The translations under genes were made by a program, and so were the position numbers. This document shows, piece after piece, positions 1-8,397 of a DNA stretch of 45,037 bases. The notes under the pieces were generated by a model. The model worked only from the letters and a program-made list of their open reading frames with translations. It had not been told where the DNA came from and made no database searches. The stretch lies in NCBI GenBank assembly GCA_947177165.1, contig CAMWTP010000046.1:1-45037 (forward strand), written 5' to 3'. The stretch comes from an uncultured Lachnospiraceae bacterium. GTDB lineage: Bacteria > Bacillota > Clostridia > Lachnospirales > Lachnospiraceae. Every line of letters begins with the position of its first letter. Within the stretch, counting starts at the first letter, position 1.

Positions 1-899
1 CCACGCACATAAATCTCGTCAAGGAAATAAACTTCTTCTTTCCTGCTGTCATAATTCACCCTGACAAACGCCGCAGGGTCTACCGCAAAACCAAAATCCA
101 GCCCTTGGAAAATATAATCTCCCCTCATTTTCAGTTCATCATCTGAAATGTCCCTTACCTCGATATTCGGGAAAACCTCGCCGCCGGTCCCCACCGCCTC
201 ACCCATGTATTCATGGCGGTATGCCGTCAAGTTTATATCTTTCAGGCGTTCCGCTTCCAGTATGAAGCTTTCCCCCAGCCATTCCGGCGGTATCATTGTG
301 TAATCCGTTAGCAGGGTAATGCTCTTTTCATCTGGTATCTGTATGTATCTGTTCGCCCAGTTATTTGCGCTGATCGGGGGATTGAAGGAGCGGAACACGA
401 TAAAATCATCACGCCCACGCATTACGGACTGCTGGACGGAACGCAGCAGCAGTTCTCCTGGCAGCTCTGCAAATTCTTCAAACCAGATAAAGGCGAAACT
501 GCCCTTTTTAGGCTTTATGGATTTCAGCTTTAAAGCATCATCAAGCCCGCGGAAAACAATCTGTGCGCCGTTGATATACTCAAACTGCATGGGAGAAACT
601 TTACTTTTCCACAAGTGTGATACTCCGAGCGCGTCAATCGCCCACTGTATCTGTGAAAAAACACTTTCCCGGAGCGTCCCTGCCACAAGCCGGAATACAA
701 TGGCGCTTGACAGCCCCGTCTTATCCCTCATTATCCCCAGCACGAGCTCAACGCTTACAAAACTGCTCTTACAACTCCCACGTCCTCCAGGCAGATTATA
801 GAAAGTATGTCCGTGTTCCCTTATATCCCGGTGCAAACCATAATAGCAGGAGGCTATAATGTCTTTTACATCCTTTGTACTGCTGCTATATGCTGTCAA
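1..899 (-). CDS. Phage terminase large subunit, PBSX type (5' part; runs off the left edge)
   Basis: The reverse strand encodes an open frame from about 899 to the window edge (about 299 codons, C-terminus outside). The N-terminal region has the Walker A-like motif LPGGRGSCKSS of the ATPase that drives DNA packaging into phage heads. A segment FIWFEEFAELPGE follows as the Walker B/catalytic Glu region, and GLDFGFAVDPAAF marks the start of the RNase H-like nuclease domain. No ATG fits the N-terminus. The likely start is TTG at 899 (LTAYSSSTKDV), which overlaps the end of the small-subunit remnant by about 14 nt, as is usual for terS/terL pairs. Family assignment is from motifs and is confident. 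Whether the prophage beyond the edge is intact cannot be seen. Confidence 0.85.
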   Translation of the reverse strand, partial: MTAYSSSTKDVKDIIASCYYGLHRDIREHGHTFYNLPGGRGSCKSSFVSVELVLGIMRDKTGLSSAIVFRLVAGTLRESVFSQIQWAIDALGVSHLWKSKVSPMQFEYINGAQIVFRGLDDALKLKSIKPKKGSFAFIWFEEFAELPGELLLRSVQQSVMRGRDDFIVFRSFNPPISANNWANRYIQIPDEKSITLLTDYTMIPPEWLGESFILEAERLKDINLTAYRHEYMGEAVGTGGEVFPNIEVRDISDDELKMRGDYIFQGLDFGFAVDPAAFVRVNYDSRKEEVYFLDEIYVR

Positions 900-1137
900 T
901 GATCTTCACCGCCATTCCTGCAAGGACTTCCCGGTTGTCCTTTGACAATCCCTTAACACCTGCAAATACACTGTTGACTGCATTTATTCGTATCTGCGGC
1001 TGTGCTTCCTTATCCCTGACAATCTCCATCAGGACTTCGGCGCACTCGCTCAGATTGCCCTGTAAATATGCAACCGCATCATTCACGGCGCTCTGCCTTG
1101 CTTCTGCCAGTCTTTCCTGAAAATCCTCTTTTTTGCT
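886..1137 (-). pseudogene. Phage terminase small subunit, C-terminal remnant
   Basis: About 80 codons ending at 886 (from EDFQERLAEARQ to VKIIDSI) resemble the C-terminal half of phage terminase small subunits. The helical text has AVNDAVAYLQGNLSE and QIRINAVNSVFAG, and it directly precedes the large subunit with a short overlap, the standard order. The N-terminal DNA-binding helix-turn-helix is absent. Instead the frame continues without a stop into an AgrC-like histidine kinase, forming one open frame from 2220 to 886. The product would be a nonsensical hybrid, so I treat this as a gene fragment. The identification rests on position and helical pattern more than on a diagnostic motif. Confidence 0.6.
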
Positions 1138-2220
1138 TATGCCGTATATGTTCAGTTCTATAAAAGAGTCTTCCTGTATGGACGCAGAGGCAAACGCATT
1201 GTCCAGAAGATTCCCAAATAGTGATGTCAGATCGTTTTCCTGCATAAAATCAATTGAATTACAGCGTATGTCCGTATGCATTGCAATCCCTTTTTGAATG
1301 CAGTCTTCTCTGCAACGGTTGACGATTGCACTTAATATATCATTATCGCTGACGCGGACACGACTGTTTAAAGCAGTGGAACTGTCAAGTTGTCTAATAT
1401 AGGAAGAAATTTTTTCACGCTCCCCCTTTTCATTGAAAAGCGCAATCGCCTGCAAATGTTTTTTCATATCGTGAATAAGAATATTCTTGTCTTCCTCCTG
1501 GCTTAGAAGCATTTTATAATATTTTGCATAGGTCTTTTCCTTTTGCAGTAACAGTTCAAGATTGGTAATATCGTCCATTTTTTTCAATACATAATTGTAG
1601 ATGCCGATAAAAATCAAATTTAAAAGTAAAATCAATGCGCCGCAGACCCATATAACCAACATCAGTTTTAATTCTGGACGCAGGGACAGGATCGCGGCGA
1701 TAAGCAGTACGACAATAAACACGGAGAGAACCGGCGTAATCATAATCAGTAAAAATATCTTATCAAAATAGGTTCTCCTGTCAATCCTGTTTTTCTCAAA
1801 ATGCATAATTCCATTTAAAATCAAAAAATACAGAGTCTTGCTGAAAATAACATTGGGAATCAAACTGTAAAGTGGCGTTCCGTGCAGATAAAATGGAAAA
1901 GAATACATTGTGATACACAGTACAAAAAACTCGCCGATGCTCATCGCAATGGTTGTGATTAGAGAATGGTATAGTGCGATATACCATCGATTGTGATATA
2001 AAAAGCGGTTACATATAAAATTAACTATGATAAAAAGACATACATTTATCCCTAAATTGGATTTCAGGGAAACGACATACATTACCATATAAAACACTTC
2101 AATCAATATAAAATTTTTTGAGTGGTTTCCATGGGCAAAAAGAACAGTGCAGTATTTCCACAAAACTGCCGCTTCAAAAAAATAGATCATGAAATATGTA
2201 ATTAATTCCCCTATCGTCAT
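1128..2220 (-). pseudogene. AgrC-like sensor histidine kinase, truncated in the ATP-binding domain
   Basis: This is the N-terminal ~360 residues of a quorum-sensing type (HPK10, AgrC-like) kinase. About six hydrophobic membrane segments span residues 1-210. A coiled region follows, then the phospho-acceptor box LIHDMKKHLQAI (His near residue 250), then the N box of the GHKL ATPase, FGNLLDNAF (about 335-343). After FIELNIYGISKK (about 1128-1140) the sequence switches to terminase small subunit, so the G1/G2 glycine boxes needed for ATP binding are missing and the kinase should be inactive. The start ATG overlaps the stop of the response-regulator fragment upstream (ATGA), showing they were an operon. 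Confidence 0.75.
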
Positions 2221-2387
2221 TTTCTTGTACTCTCCAGATATAACATATACGCTTTTTTAAAACTACTGTACTTTCTGCGTGTCAGATACGCTTTAAACTG
2301 GTCATGGTACAGCGATATCAGCGTATGGTCAAAGCCATTGACATACTCCATATTTACGATAAAGCTTCGATTAATTAACGGATGTGG
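2217..2387 (-). pseudogene. LytTR (AgrA-like) response regulator, C-terminal fragment
   Basis: About 56 codons read PHPLINRSFIVNMEYV and end in YLESTRK before a TGA at 2217-2219. The text matches the end of LytTR DNA-binding domains, where a conserved H-x-S/INRSFIVN strand precedes the last strands. The rest of the LytTR domain and the whole receiver domain are missing. Beyond about 2387 the DNA belongs to a lipoprotein gene on the opposite strand. It overlaps the kinase start by ATGA, so the two were once a regulator-kinase pair. The fragment has no start of its own. Confidence 0.65.
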
Positions 2388-3096
2388 TGCAAAAGAAGAA
2401 GTGCCGGAGACACCAAGTGATACATTTGTTAATGAGATACTTTCATCTGTAGAGGAACAAACGACAGCTGTGAATGAAATGCAGTCAATAACCTCTGATG
2501 ATGTACAGCTCGAAACATCTGTTCAAAGCGAAGAACCAACAAAGACAGAAAGTGCATCAGAGCCAGAACCTGTCAGCAGACAGGAAACACAAACAACACA
2601 AATGACTCCTCCCAAACAGGAAACACAGACAACAACACAAACTCCTTCTGCCAAAGAGGTAAAATATATGGATATTGCTCACATATTTAAACCATATGAA
2701 CAGGCGGTAGAAATATCATTGCAAATGCCGGATGACTGGAAATATACAATATGGGATGTGGAAGCGGAATTCCCTCAGTGGGGATATTCTATTCAGGTGC
2801 TTGGAAGGGATGATACAGCTTTCGATATTTTTGGACAGTTTGGGACACTGACTGCCGTTGGCTATTCAAATGGGCCAAAATCTTTTCAGACATCACAGGG
2901 GCTGACGGGACAATATTTTTGGGACGAATATATGCTTGATGACAAAAATCCTGCAATACAGGGAATGATTGTTTTTGATACGGAGCTTGCAGGTTTCTAT
3001 GGTGTCAGTTTTAATATGCCGAAAAGTTTTTACAGTGAAAACAAGGATATCATAGACAAAGTATTCCAAAGTATTGTTATCAAGGAAGCACAATAA
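2380..3096 (+). pseudogene. Secreted lipoprotein lacking its signal peptide (5'-truncated)
   Basis: The open frame can be read from an ATG at 2338, but its first ~15 codons are the antisense of the LytTR fragment. Recognisable protein begins at about 2380 with NGCGAKEEVPETPSD, which looks like a lipobox Cys and the mature N-terminus of a lipoprotein. An ~85-residue Thr/Glu/Gln/Pro-rich linker follows, then a ~145-residue globular domain (from about DIAHIFKPYEQAVEISLQMPD to VFQSIVIKEAQ) of unknown family. The signal peptide is gone, so export is unlikely. The local base composition is more AT-rich than the neighbouring genes. A small hairpin lies at 3124-3144 (7-bp stem, 7-nt loop) after the stop, without a T tract. 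Confidence 0.55.
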
Positions 3097-3286
3097 ATAA
3101 TGATAGATTACAGCCATCACTTATACCCTCCGAAAAAGAGGGTAGCCACCTGGCTCTATGGTTTTCCCATGAATGGAGTATAGCACACATTTCTTTGTCC
3201 GACAATGCAGACACATCAATCGGAAGCAGCGGCTGCTGCTTTAACCTGTCCAGAGTCAAAAGGCGCATGAAACGTTTCCATTTCAC
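3080..3286 (-). CDS. Short open frame of unknown function (possible gene fragment)
   Basis: A 68-codon frame starts at GTG 3286 (text begins VKWKRFMRLLTLDRLKQ) and follows yqeY by about 26 nt on the same strand. The first ~45 residues look protein-like, but the last ~20 are the antisense of the lipoprotein 3' end and of a small hairpin. It may be the start of a gene cut at about 3140 by the same rearrangement that broke its neighbours, or it may not be coding. I recognise no family. There is no convincing ribosome binding site. Confidence 0.2.
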   Translation of the reverse strand: MKWKRFMRLLTLDRLKQQPLLPIDVSALSDKEMCAILHSWENHRARWLPSFSEGISDGCNLSLFIVLP

Positions 3287-3312
3287 ACGCCTTTCAAATA
3301 CTGCATTTTTAT

Positions 3313-3750
3313 CTACTCACAAAGCCTGGCAACTACCTGATTGATCACACTGCCGTCCGCCTTTCCTTTCAATTCCGGCATCACGTTTTTCATGATCATG
3401 CCTTTATTTTTCCCGGATACAATATCGGCGAAGTTCTGTTTAATAAACGCCTCCACTTCCTCTGCCGACATCATCTGCGGTGCATATTCCTGGAAAATAT
3501 CATATCTCGCCTGATATTCCTGTTTTAAGTCATCCCTTGAATCCGGGCAGGTGTCAAGCTGCTCCTTTACGGACTTGATCTCTTTCAGGATTACGCGGTC
3601 AACGATCTCCTCGCTGATATTGTCCCGGCATCCCTCATCAATGGCAACTTTTTTCGCTGCGGACACGAGCGCGGAGAGCGCATCCTTTCGGACTTTGTCC
3701 CTCGCCTTCATCGCTGCCATCATGTCTTTTTGCAACTGTTCGAACTGCAT
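3313..3750 (-). CDS. yqeY: GatB/YqeY domain protein
   Basis: A 145-residue protein of the YqeY family, which shares the C-terminal domain of the GatB amidotransferase subunit and is thought to bind tRNA. The family is all-helical and about 145-150 residues, so this is full length. Recognisable features are the N-terminal MKARDKVRKDALSALVSA, the central EEIVDRVILKEIK and the C-terminal tail-domain pattern GKNKGMIMKNVMPELKGKADGSVINQVV. A purine-rich site precedes the ATG. It lies 13 nt after the phosphofructokinase gene and is probably co-transcribed with it. Its cellular role is not well established. Confidence 0.9.
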   Translation of the reverse strand: MQFEQLQKDMMAAMKARDKVRKDALSALVSAAKKVAIDEGCRDNISEEIVDRVILKEIKSVKEQLDTCPDSRDDLKQEYQARYDIFQEYAPQMMSAEEVEAFIKQNFADIVSGKNKGMIMKNVMPELKGKADGSVINQVVARLCE

Positions 3751-3763
3751 ATTTCTTTTCCCC

Positions 3764-5005
3764 CTATTTCGTCCGCAAAACCAGGTGCTGCGGCAGACCG
3801 TTGACCATAAACGGCTGGTAATCGCCCTGAATCAGCGGTTCGATATAATTGATAAACTCATCCGTCACATAGTTGCCCTCCTTGTTCACCCAGTTTCTCG
3901 GAACGACCTTCTCATTGTTTGCGATGCGGTGCACATCATAAATGCCAGCCGCACTCATGTACGGATCATCTGAAACGCGGTCAATGACAACCATCTTGCC
4001 CGTATCGCCCTCATCTGCTGCCTTGACAGCGGCACCGCCTACCATGAACGCCTCGTTCACATCGACGCGCGATGCCATGTGAGATGCGCTTCTCTGCAGT
4101 GTGGAGAACTCGATGCTGCGCGTCTTGCAGCCGATCTCCGCGCCCAGAAATCCCGCAAGATACGCAGCCGTTCCCTGAAGCTGCTTGTGTCCGAACGCAT
4201 CGACGTAATCCGCGCCGCCTGACAACTCACAGACATATCTGCCGTCCGCAAGCTTGATTCCCTCTGACACTGCGATGACTATGGACTCCTTCTTCTTCAA
4301 CAGCTCCTGCACCTTTTTCAGGAACTTATCGATGTCAAAAGGAACCTCCGGGAGATAGATCAGATCCGGTCCGTCGCACTCTTCTGTCTTTGCAAGCGCC
4401 GTCGCTCCTGTGAGCCATCCCGCATTGCGCCCCATCACCTCGATGACCGTGATCATATCCTTGTGATACGTGAGTCCCAGCGCGTCGCGGATCACTTCCT
4501 TGGTCGATGCCGCGATGTATTTTGCCGCACTTCCAAATCCAGGCGTGTGGTCCGTGAGCGCGAGGTCATTGTCAATCGTCTTGGGCACACCGAGGAACTT
4601 CTGTGAGTGCCCTTTTATGATCGCATAGTCGGACAGCTTCTTGATCGTGTCCATGGAATCATTTCCACCGATATAGATAAACGTCTCAATGTCGAGTTTA
4701 TCCAATATGTGAAAGATTTTTTCATAGATTTCCAGATTTTCGTGGATTTCCGGCAGCTTATAGCGGCAGGAGCCCAGAAATGCTGACGGCGTGCGCTTCA
4801 GGAGTTCGATATCCATGTCAGAGTGAATCTGTGTGGACAGGTCCACATACTGTTCATCCAGAAATCCCTGAATCCCGTGCAGCATACCGTACACCTTGTG
4901 AAATCCTCTCTCCTTGGCAGTCTTATACACACCCGCCAGGCTGGAATTGATCACAGATGTCGGTCCTCCCGACTGTCCTACTATAATGTTGCGTTTCTTC
5001 TCCAT
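3764..5005 (-). CDS. 6-phosphofructokinase, pyrophosphate-dependent type
   Basis: A 413-residue phosphofructokinase that phosphorylates fructose 6-phosphate in glycolysis. The N-terminal glycine loop is VGQSGGPTSVIN. Donor choice in the family is set by two positions. In ATP enzymes these are Gly in GGDGS and Gly in PGTIDND; here they are Asp in GGNDS (113-117) and Lys in PKTIDND (141-147), the pair found in PPi-dependent enzymes. The Asp usually seen before the donor residue is Asn here. MGRNAGWLTG and the substrate-binding region follow. The start ATG has AGGAGG about 8 nt upstream. The 167-nt upstream gap holds an inverted repeat (TTTTGCA...TGCAAAA) and an AT-rich stretch. Donor use is inferred, not proven. 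Confidence 0.9.
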   Translation of the reverse strand: MEKKRNIIVGQSGGPTSVINSSLAGVYKTAKERGFHKVYGMLHGIQGFLDEQYVDLSTQIHSDMDIELLKRTPSAFLGSCRYKLPEIHENLEIYEKIFHILDKLDIETFIYIGGNDSMDTIKKLSDYAIIKGHSQKFLGVPKTIDNDLALTDHTPGFGSAAKYIAASTKEVIRDALGLTYHKDMITVIEVMGRNAGWLTGATALAKTEECDGPDLIYLPEVPFDIDKFLKKVQELLKKKESIVIAVSEGIKLADGRYVCELSGGADYVDAFGHKQLQGTAAYLAGFLGAEIGCKTRSIEFSTLQRSASHMASRVDVNEAFMVGGAAVKAADEGDTGKMVVIDRVSDDPYMSAAGIYDVHRIANNEKVVPRNWVNKEGNYVTDEFINYIEPLIQGDYQPFMVNGLPQHLVLRTK

Positions 5006-5172
5006 TTCTTTCTACCTCCTGTTTTAAACTCCGCACCAGCCCTTCCGATGCCATGATGAGCGAAGATATTTTGCATCGGCTGCAAAACTGTATTTGCAAA
5101 CGCTCCTGACATCGTAAGGGTTGATGCTGCTTTTTTATTTATTATTTACTTTTATTAATTATTCTCTAATTT

Positions 5173-7743
5173 CTAACAGGTCGCTCCGCCTACCACTGTC
5201 TTTTTCAAAACCTGCTCCCGGTCAATCCTGCTGTTGAGCAGTTTGTCCTGCACATAGTCAAAACCAAGCCGGTCAATCGTATCCGCAAAACGCTCGCCGG
5301 AAAGTCCCTCGTCGCGGAAGAACAGGATAGCGCGCTCTGCCATATCGATCACTTCCTCCTCGGAAGTAAAAATCTTATCCAGCATATGTCCCTGTGCCAC
5401 TTTCTTTCCCCAGCGCCCGCCGATGTAAATCCGATATCCCGCCGCGGACTCGTTCACTGCGCCAAACGGACATTTTCCGATACATCTGCCGCAGTGGTTG
5501 CAGGTTCCCGCATCGATGTGAATCTTGCCGTCCTCCATCTGCGCCACATGAATCGGACATCCCTTCTCCACCTGACACACCTTGCAGCCGCGGCATTTGG
5601 AGAGGTCAATCTCCGGCACACGCTGGCCGACGATTCCCAGATCGTTCAAATCCGGCTTCACGCAGTTGTTCGGGCATCCGCCGACTGCAATCTTGAACTT
5701 GTGCGGCAGCGCCACGTCATTGTACCCCTTAAAATACAGCTCGTGCATTCTCTGTGAAAGTCCAAAGGTATCGATCAGACCATACTGGCATGTCGTTCCC
5801 TTGCAGGACACCACGGGACGTACTTTCGAACCGGTACCGCCCGTCTCCAATCCTGCCTCAGCCAGGAACTCACGCACATCCTCGATGCTGTCGTACGGAA
5901 CTCCCTGAATCTCCAATGTCAGACGCGTGGTCATCGTCACCTCGCCCGTGCCAAACTTCTCTGCCGCCTCGGCAATCTTTTTCTGCTCCTCCGCCGTAAT
6001 CTTGCCGTTTCTCGTGATCACGCGCACATTAAAGATATCGTCGTAGCGCTTATCCTGCAGACATCCAAGCCCTTTCACGCGCTTGATCTCCTCCGCGGAA
6101 AGTTTCTTTCCATTGCGGGGAACACGCACTTCATTGAATGTGACGCCTCCCTCCAGGACAAGTGTGTTCGTGTAACCAAGCGCCTTCAAGCGGTTCTGTA
6201 AAAAGTAACCTCTCTTGCCCTTTGCGCACACAAGCAGCAGCTTCGCATCTTTATCCAGACCTTCAATCGGCTCTGCCACCTTCGACAGATCAATCCAGCG
6301 CGCATTCGGAATCGCCGGAGCCGGCAGCGCATCGAGCACTGTATAATCTCTTGCCGCGCCGGAAGCGTACTCTGACGGACTCATACTGTTGATGACGCCG
6401 TCAAGCTTATTCTCCAATATGTAACATGCCGTGACAAACGGGTGGATTGCCGTGGAGAACGGCGGCGCGTACGCAAAATCCATCGTATCAAACTCATCCA
6501 GTTTCATGCCTTTGTAGATTCCTGTCACGGCGATGTCAACCATCTTGTCAACAGCACCCGCGCCAAGTACCTGAATACCGAGAAGCCGGCGGCTTGCTGT
6601 CTCCGCAGTCAGCTTGATGATAAAGGACGACGCACCTGGATAATAATGTGCCTTGTCGTCAAGGATGCAGACAACCGATGTCGCCTCAATGCCTGCCGCA
6701 GCGGCCTGTTCCTGCGTGAGACCTGTCCGTCCTCCGTTCAGCGTGGGGAGCAGACGCACGACACCCGTTCCAAGGCATCCGCCGTATCCTGTGCCCTGAT
6801 CGTACATTTTCTTTGCCATCGCGCGGGCTGCCAGGTTTGCTGTCGAGCCCATCGCAGACCACTGCGGCTTGTCTGTGATCGCATTTTTCACCATCGCACA
6901 GTCCCCGACTGCGTAAATGTCCGGAATGTTCGTCTGCATCTTCTCGTCCACAATCACAGTGCCCTTGAACATCTCGATTCCCGAATCATTTAAGAACGCT
7001 GTCGCCGGACGGACACCGATCGCAAGGATCACAATATCTGCCGGCAAGACGCCGCTGTCCGTATTGACGCTCTCGACGTGATCTTCCCCGTTGATTCCTT
7101 TGAGACTCACCGATGTGAGCACGCGCATACCGCCTGCCTTGAGCTGACGCTTTGCGTATCCCGCCATATCCTCGTCAAACGCATTCGGCATGATCTGCGA
7201 TGCCGCATCGATGACAACCACCTCTAAATTCTGTGCCGCAAGGTTTTCCGCCACCTCAAGTCCGATAAAACCAGCGCCGCATACTACAGCCCTGCGGCAC
7301 TTGTTAATCTCGGCATACTCGCGGATTGCCACCGCGTCATCCGGCGTGCGCACACAGAATGCGCCTGCAAGTCCCACACCGTCCACCGGAGGAACAAAAG
7401 GCGCTGCTCCGGTTGCAATAATCAGCTTATCATAAGTTTCCACAAAGACACTGCCGTCTGTGCGCCGGATGGACACTTCTTTCCTGTCACTCTCAACACC
7501 GATCGCCTCACAGCCAATCTGTACCTTCGCGCCCGTCAGTCCTGCGTATTTCTCCGGCGAGTTCACGATCAATTCCTCCCGGGACGCGATATCTCCGCCA
7601 ATATAATACGGAAGTCCGCAGCCTGCATAGGATATGTCTGCACCTTTTGTAAAGATCAACACCTCCGCCTGCCGGTCAAGGCGCTTTAATTTTGCCGCCG
7701 CCTTTGTTCCGGCTGCCACTCCGCCTAAGATCACATACTTCAT
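5173..7743 (-). CDS. CoA-disulfide reductase / rhodanese / siroheme sulfite-nitrite reductase fusion
   Basis: A ~856-residue fusion. Residues 1-450 are a flavin disulfide reductase: FAD loop ILGGVAAGTKAAA, redox Cys in YAGCGLPYY (C42), a second nucleotide-binding loop, and AVGDCA near the FAD. Residues ~460-545 are a rhodanese domain with active Cys in LLVCAKGKRGY (about C506). Residues ~570-700 are a nitrite/sulfite reductase half-domain with siroheme-cluster cysteines SCKGTTC and GGCPNNC. Two ferredoxin [4Fe-4S] motifs follow (CRGCKVCQVEKGC and CNHCGRCIGKC). The chain could pass NAD(P)H electrons through FAD to siroheme for sulfite, polysulfide or persulfide reduction. This is inferred; the substrate is unknown. 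Start at 7743 is set by AGGAGG at 7751-7756; a longer frame to 7779 lacks such a site. It follows the nif genes but has its own promoter. Confidence 0.85.
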   Translation of the reverse strand: MKYVILGGVAAGTKAAAKLKRLDRQAEVLIFTKGADISYAGCGLPYYIGGDIASREELIVNSPEKYAGLTGAKVQIGCEAIGVESDRKEVSIRRTDGSVFVETYDKLIIATGAAPFVPPVDGVGLAGAFCVRTPDDAVAIREYAEINKCRRAVVCGAGFIGLEVAENLAAQNLEVVVIDAASQIMPNAFDEDMAGYAKRQLKAGGMRVLTSVSLKGINGEDHVESVNTDSGVLPADIVILAIGVRPATAFLNDSGIEMFKGTVIVDEKMQTNIPDIYAVGDCAMVKNAITDKPQWSAMGSTANLAARAMAKKMYDQGTGYGGCLGTGVVRLLPTLNGGRTGLTQEQAAAAGIEATSVVCILDDKAHYYPGASSFIIKLTAETASRRLLGIQVLGAGAVDKMVDIAVTGIYKGMKLDEFDTMDFAYAPPFSTAIHPFVTACYILENKLDGVINSMSPSEYASGAARDYTVLDALPAPAIPNARWIDLSKVAEPIEGLDKDAKLLLVCAKGKRGYFLQNRLKALGYTNTLVLEGGVTFNEVRVPRNGKKLSAEEIKRVKGLGCLQDKRYDDIFNVRVITRNGKITAEEQKKIAEAAEKFGTGEVTMTTRLTLEIQGVPYDSIEDVREFLAEAGLETGGTGSKVRPVVSCKGTTCQYGLIDTFGLSQRMHELYFKGYNDVALPHKFKIAVGGCPNNCVKPDLNDLGIVGQRVPEIDLSKCRGCKVCQVEKGCPIHVAQMEDGKIHIDAGTCNHCGRCIGKCPFGAVNESAAGYRIYIGGRWGKKVAQGHMLDKIFTSEEEVIDMAERAILFFRDEGLSGERFADTIDRLGFDYVQDKLLNSRIDREQVLKKTVVGGATC

Positions 7744-7796
7744 CCTTTGTCCTCCTTTGGATATTTTGTGCTGTCTCAACGATACACTTAACTAAT

Positions 7797-7825
7797 AGTA
7801 TAGTGCAAATTGTCGCTATTATCAA
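7797..7825 (-). promoter_or_regulatory. Sigma-A type promoter of the sulfur-enzyme fusion gene
   Basis: On the reverse strand, TTGATA (7820-7825), a 17-nt spacer and TATACT (7797-7802) form a near-consensus promoter. It sits about 54 nt before the start codon at 7743 and points into the gene. A terminator for the nif operon lies upstream at 7912-7941, so this gene is an independent unit. Confidence 0.75.
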
Positions 7826-7911
7826 TAAATTTTATGCATAATTTGTGAAATTTATGTGTCTGCATCCCTCCGGCGGAATAAATTATATTTCTTATGGGTG
7901 TCCGTGTGCAT

Positions 7912-7941
7912 AAAAATCCGGTTTGTTAAAAACCGGATTTT
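7912..7941 (-). terminator. Rho-independent terminator of the iscR-nifS-nifU operon
   Basis: A 12-bp perfect inverted repeat, AAAATCCGGTTT and AAACCGGATTTT, with a 5-nt loop. It starts a few bases after the nifU stop codon. The stem ends in a T run on the transcribed strand. It is symmetrical and could work in both directions. Confidence 0.85.
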
Positions 7942-7947
7942 CACGTT

Positions 7948-8382
7948 CTAGTACTCCTCTTCTATTTTCTCCTCGATATCGCTGACTGGCTTCTCCAGTC
8001 CCTCGATTGTGATGTTGTTTTTCTCCGCATAGTCCCACAGTGCCGCATGAATTGCCTCCTCCGCAAGCAGGGAGCAGTGCACCTTCACCGGCGGCAGGCC
8101 GTCGAGTGCCTCCATGACTGCCTTGTTGGTCACTTCCAGCGCCTGCTGGACCGTTTTGCCCTTCACCAGTTCTGTCGCCATGCTGCTGGTCGCCACCGCG
8201 GCGCCGCAGCCAAAGGTCTTGAATCTGGCCTCCTGTATCACTCCATTGTCGTCTATATCGAGATACATGCGCATGATGTCGCCGCACTTCGCATTTCCGA
8301 CGGTGCCCACGCCGCTTGGATTCTCAATCTCGCCCACATTGCGCGGATTGTTGAAATGGTCCATTACTTTCTCACTGTACAT
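7948..8382 (-). CDS. nifU: Iron-sulfur cluster scaffold protein, NifU/IscU type
   Basis: A 144-residue cluster-assembly scaffold of the clostridial NifU N-terminal type. It carries the three conserved cysteines that hold the nascent cluster: VGNAKCGD, KTFGCGAAVATSS and VHCSLLAEEA. MYSEKVMDHFNNPRNVGEIE is the typical N-terminus. The protein lacks the bacterial HPVK chaperone motif in its canonical form and is longer at its C-terminus, ending in an acidic tail. It lies 15 nt after the cysteine desulfurase, its sulfur donor, and before the operon terminator. Cytoplasmic. Confidence 0.95.
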   Translation of the reverse strand: MYSEKVMDHFNNPRNVGEIENPSGVGTVGNAKCGDIMRMYLDIDDNGVIQEARFKTFGCGAAVATSSMATELVKGKTVQQALEVTNKAVMEALDGLPPVKVHCSLLAEEAIHAALWDYAEKNNITIEGLEKPVSDIEEKIEEEY

Positions 8383-8397
8383 CGTTTATCATGCCTC

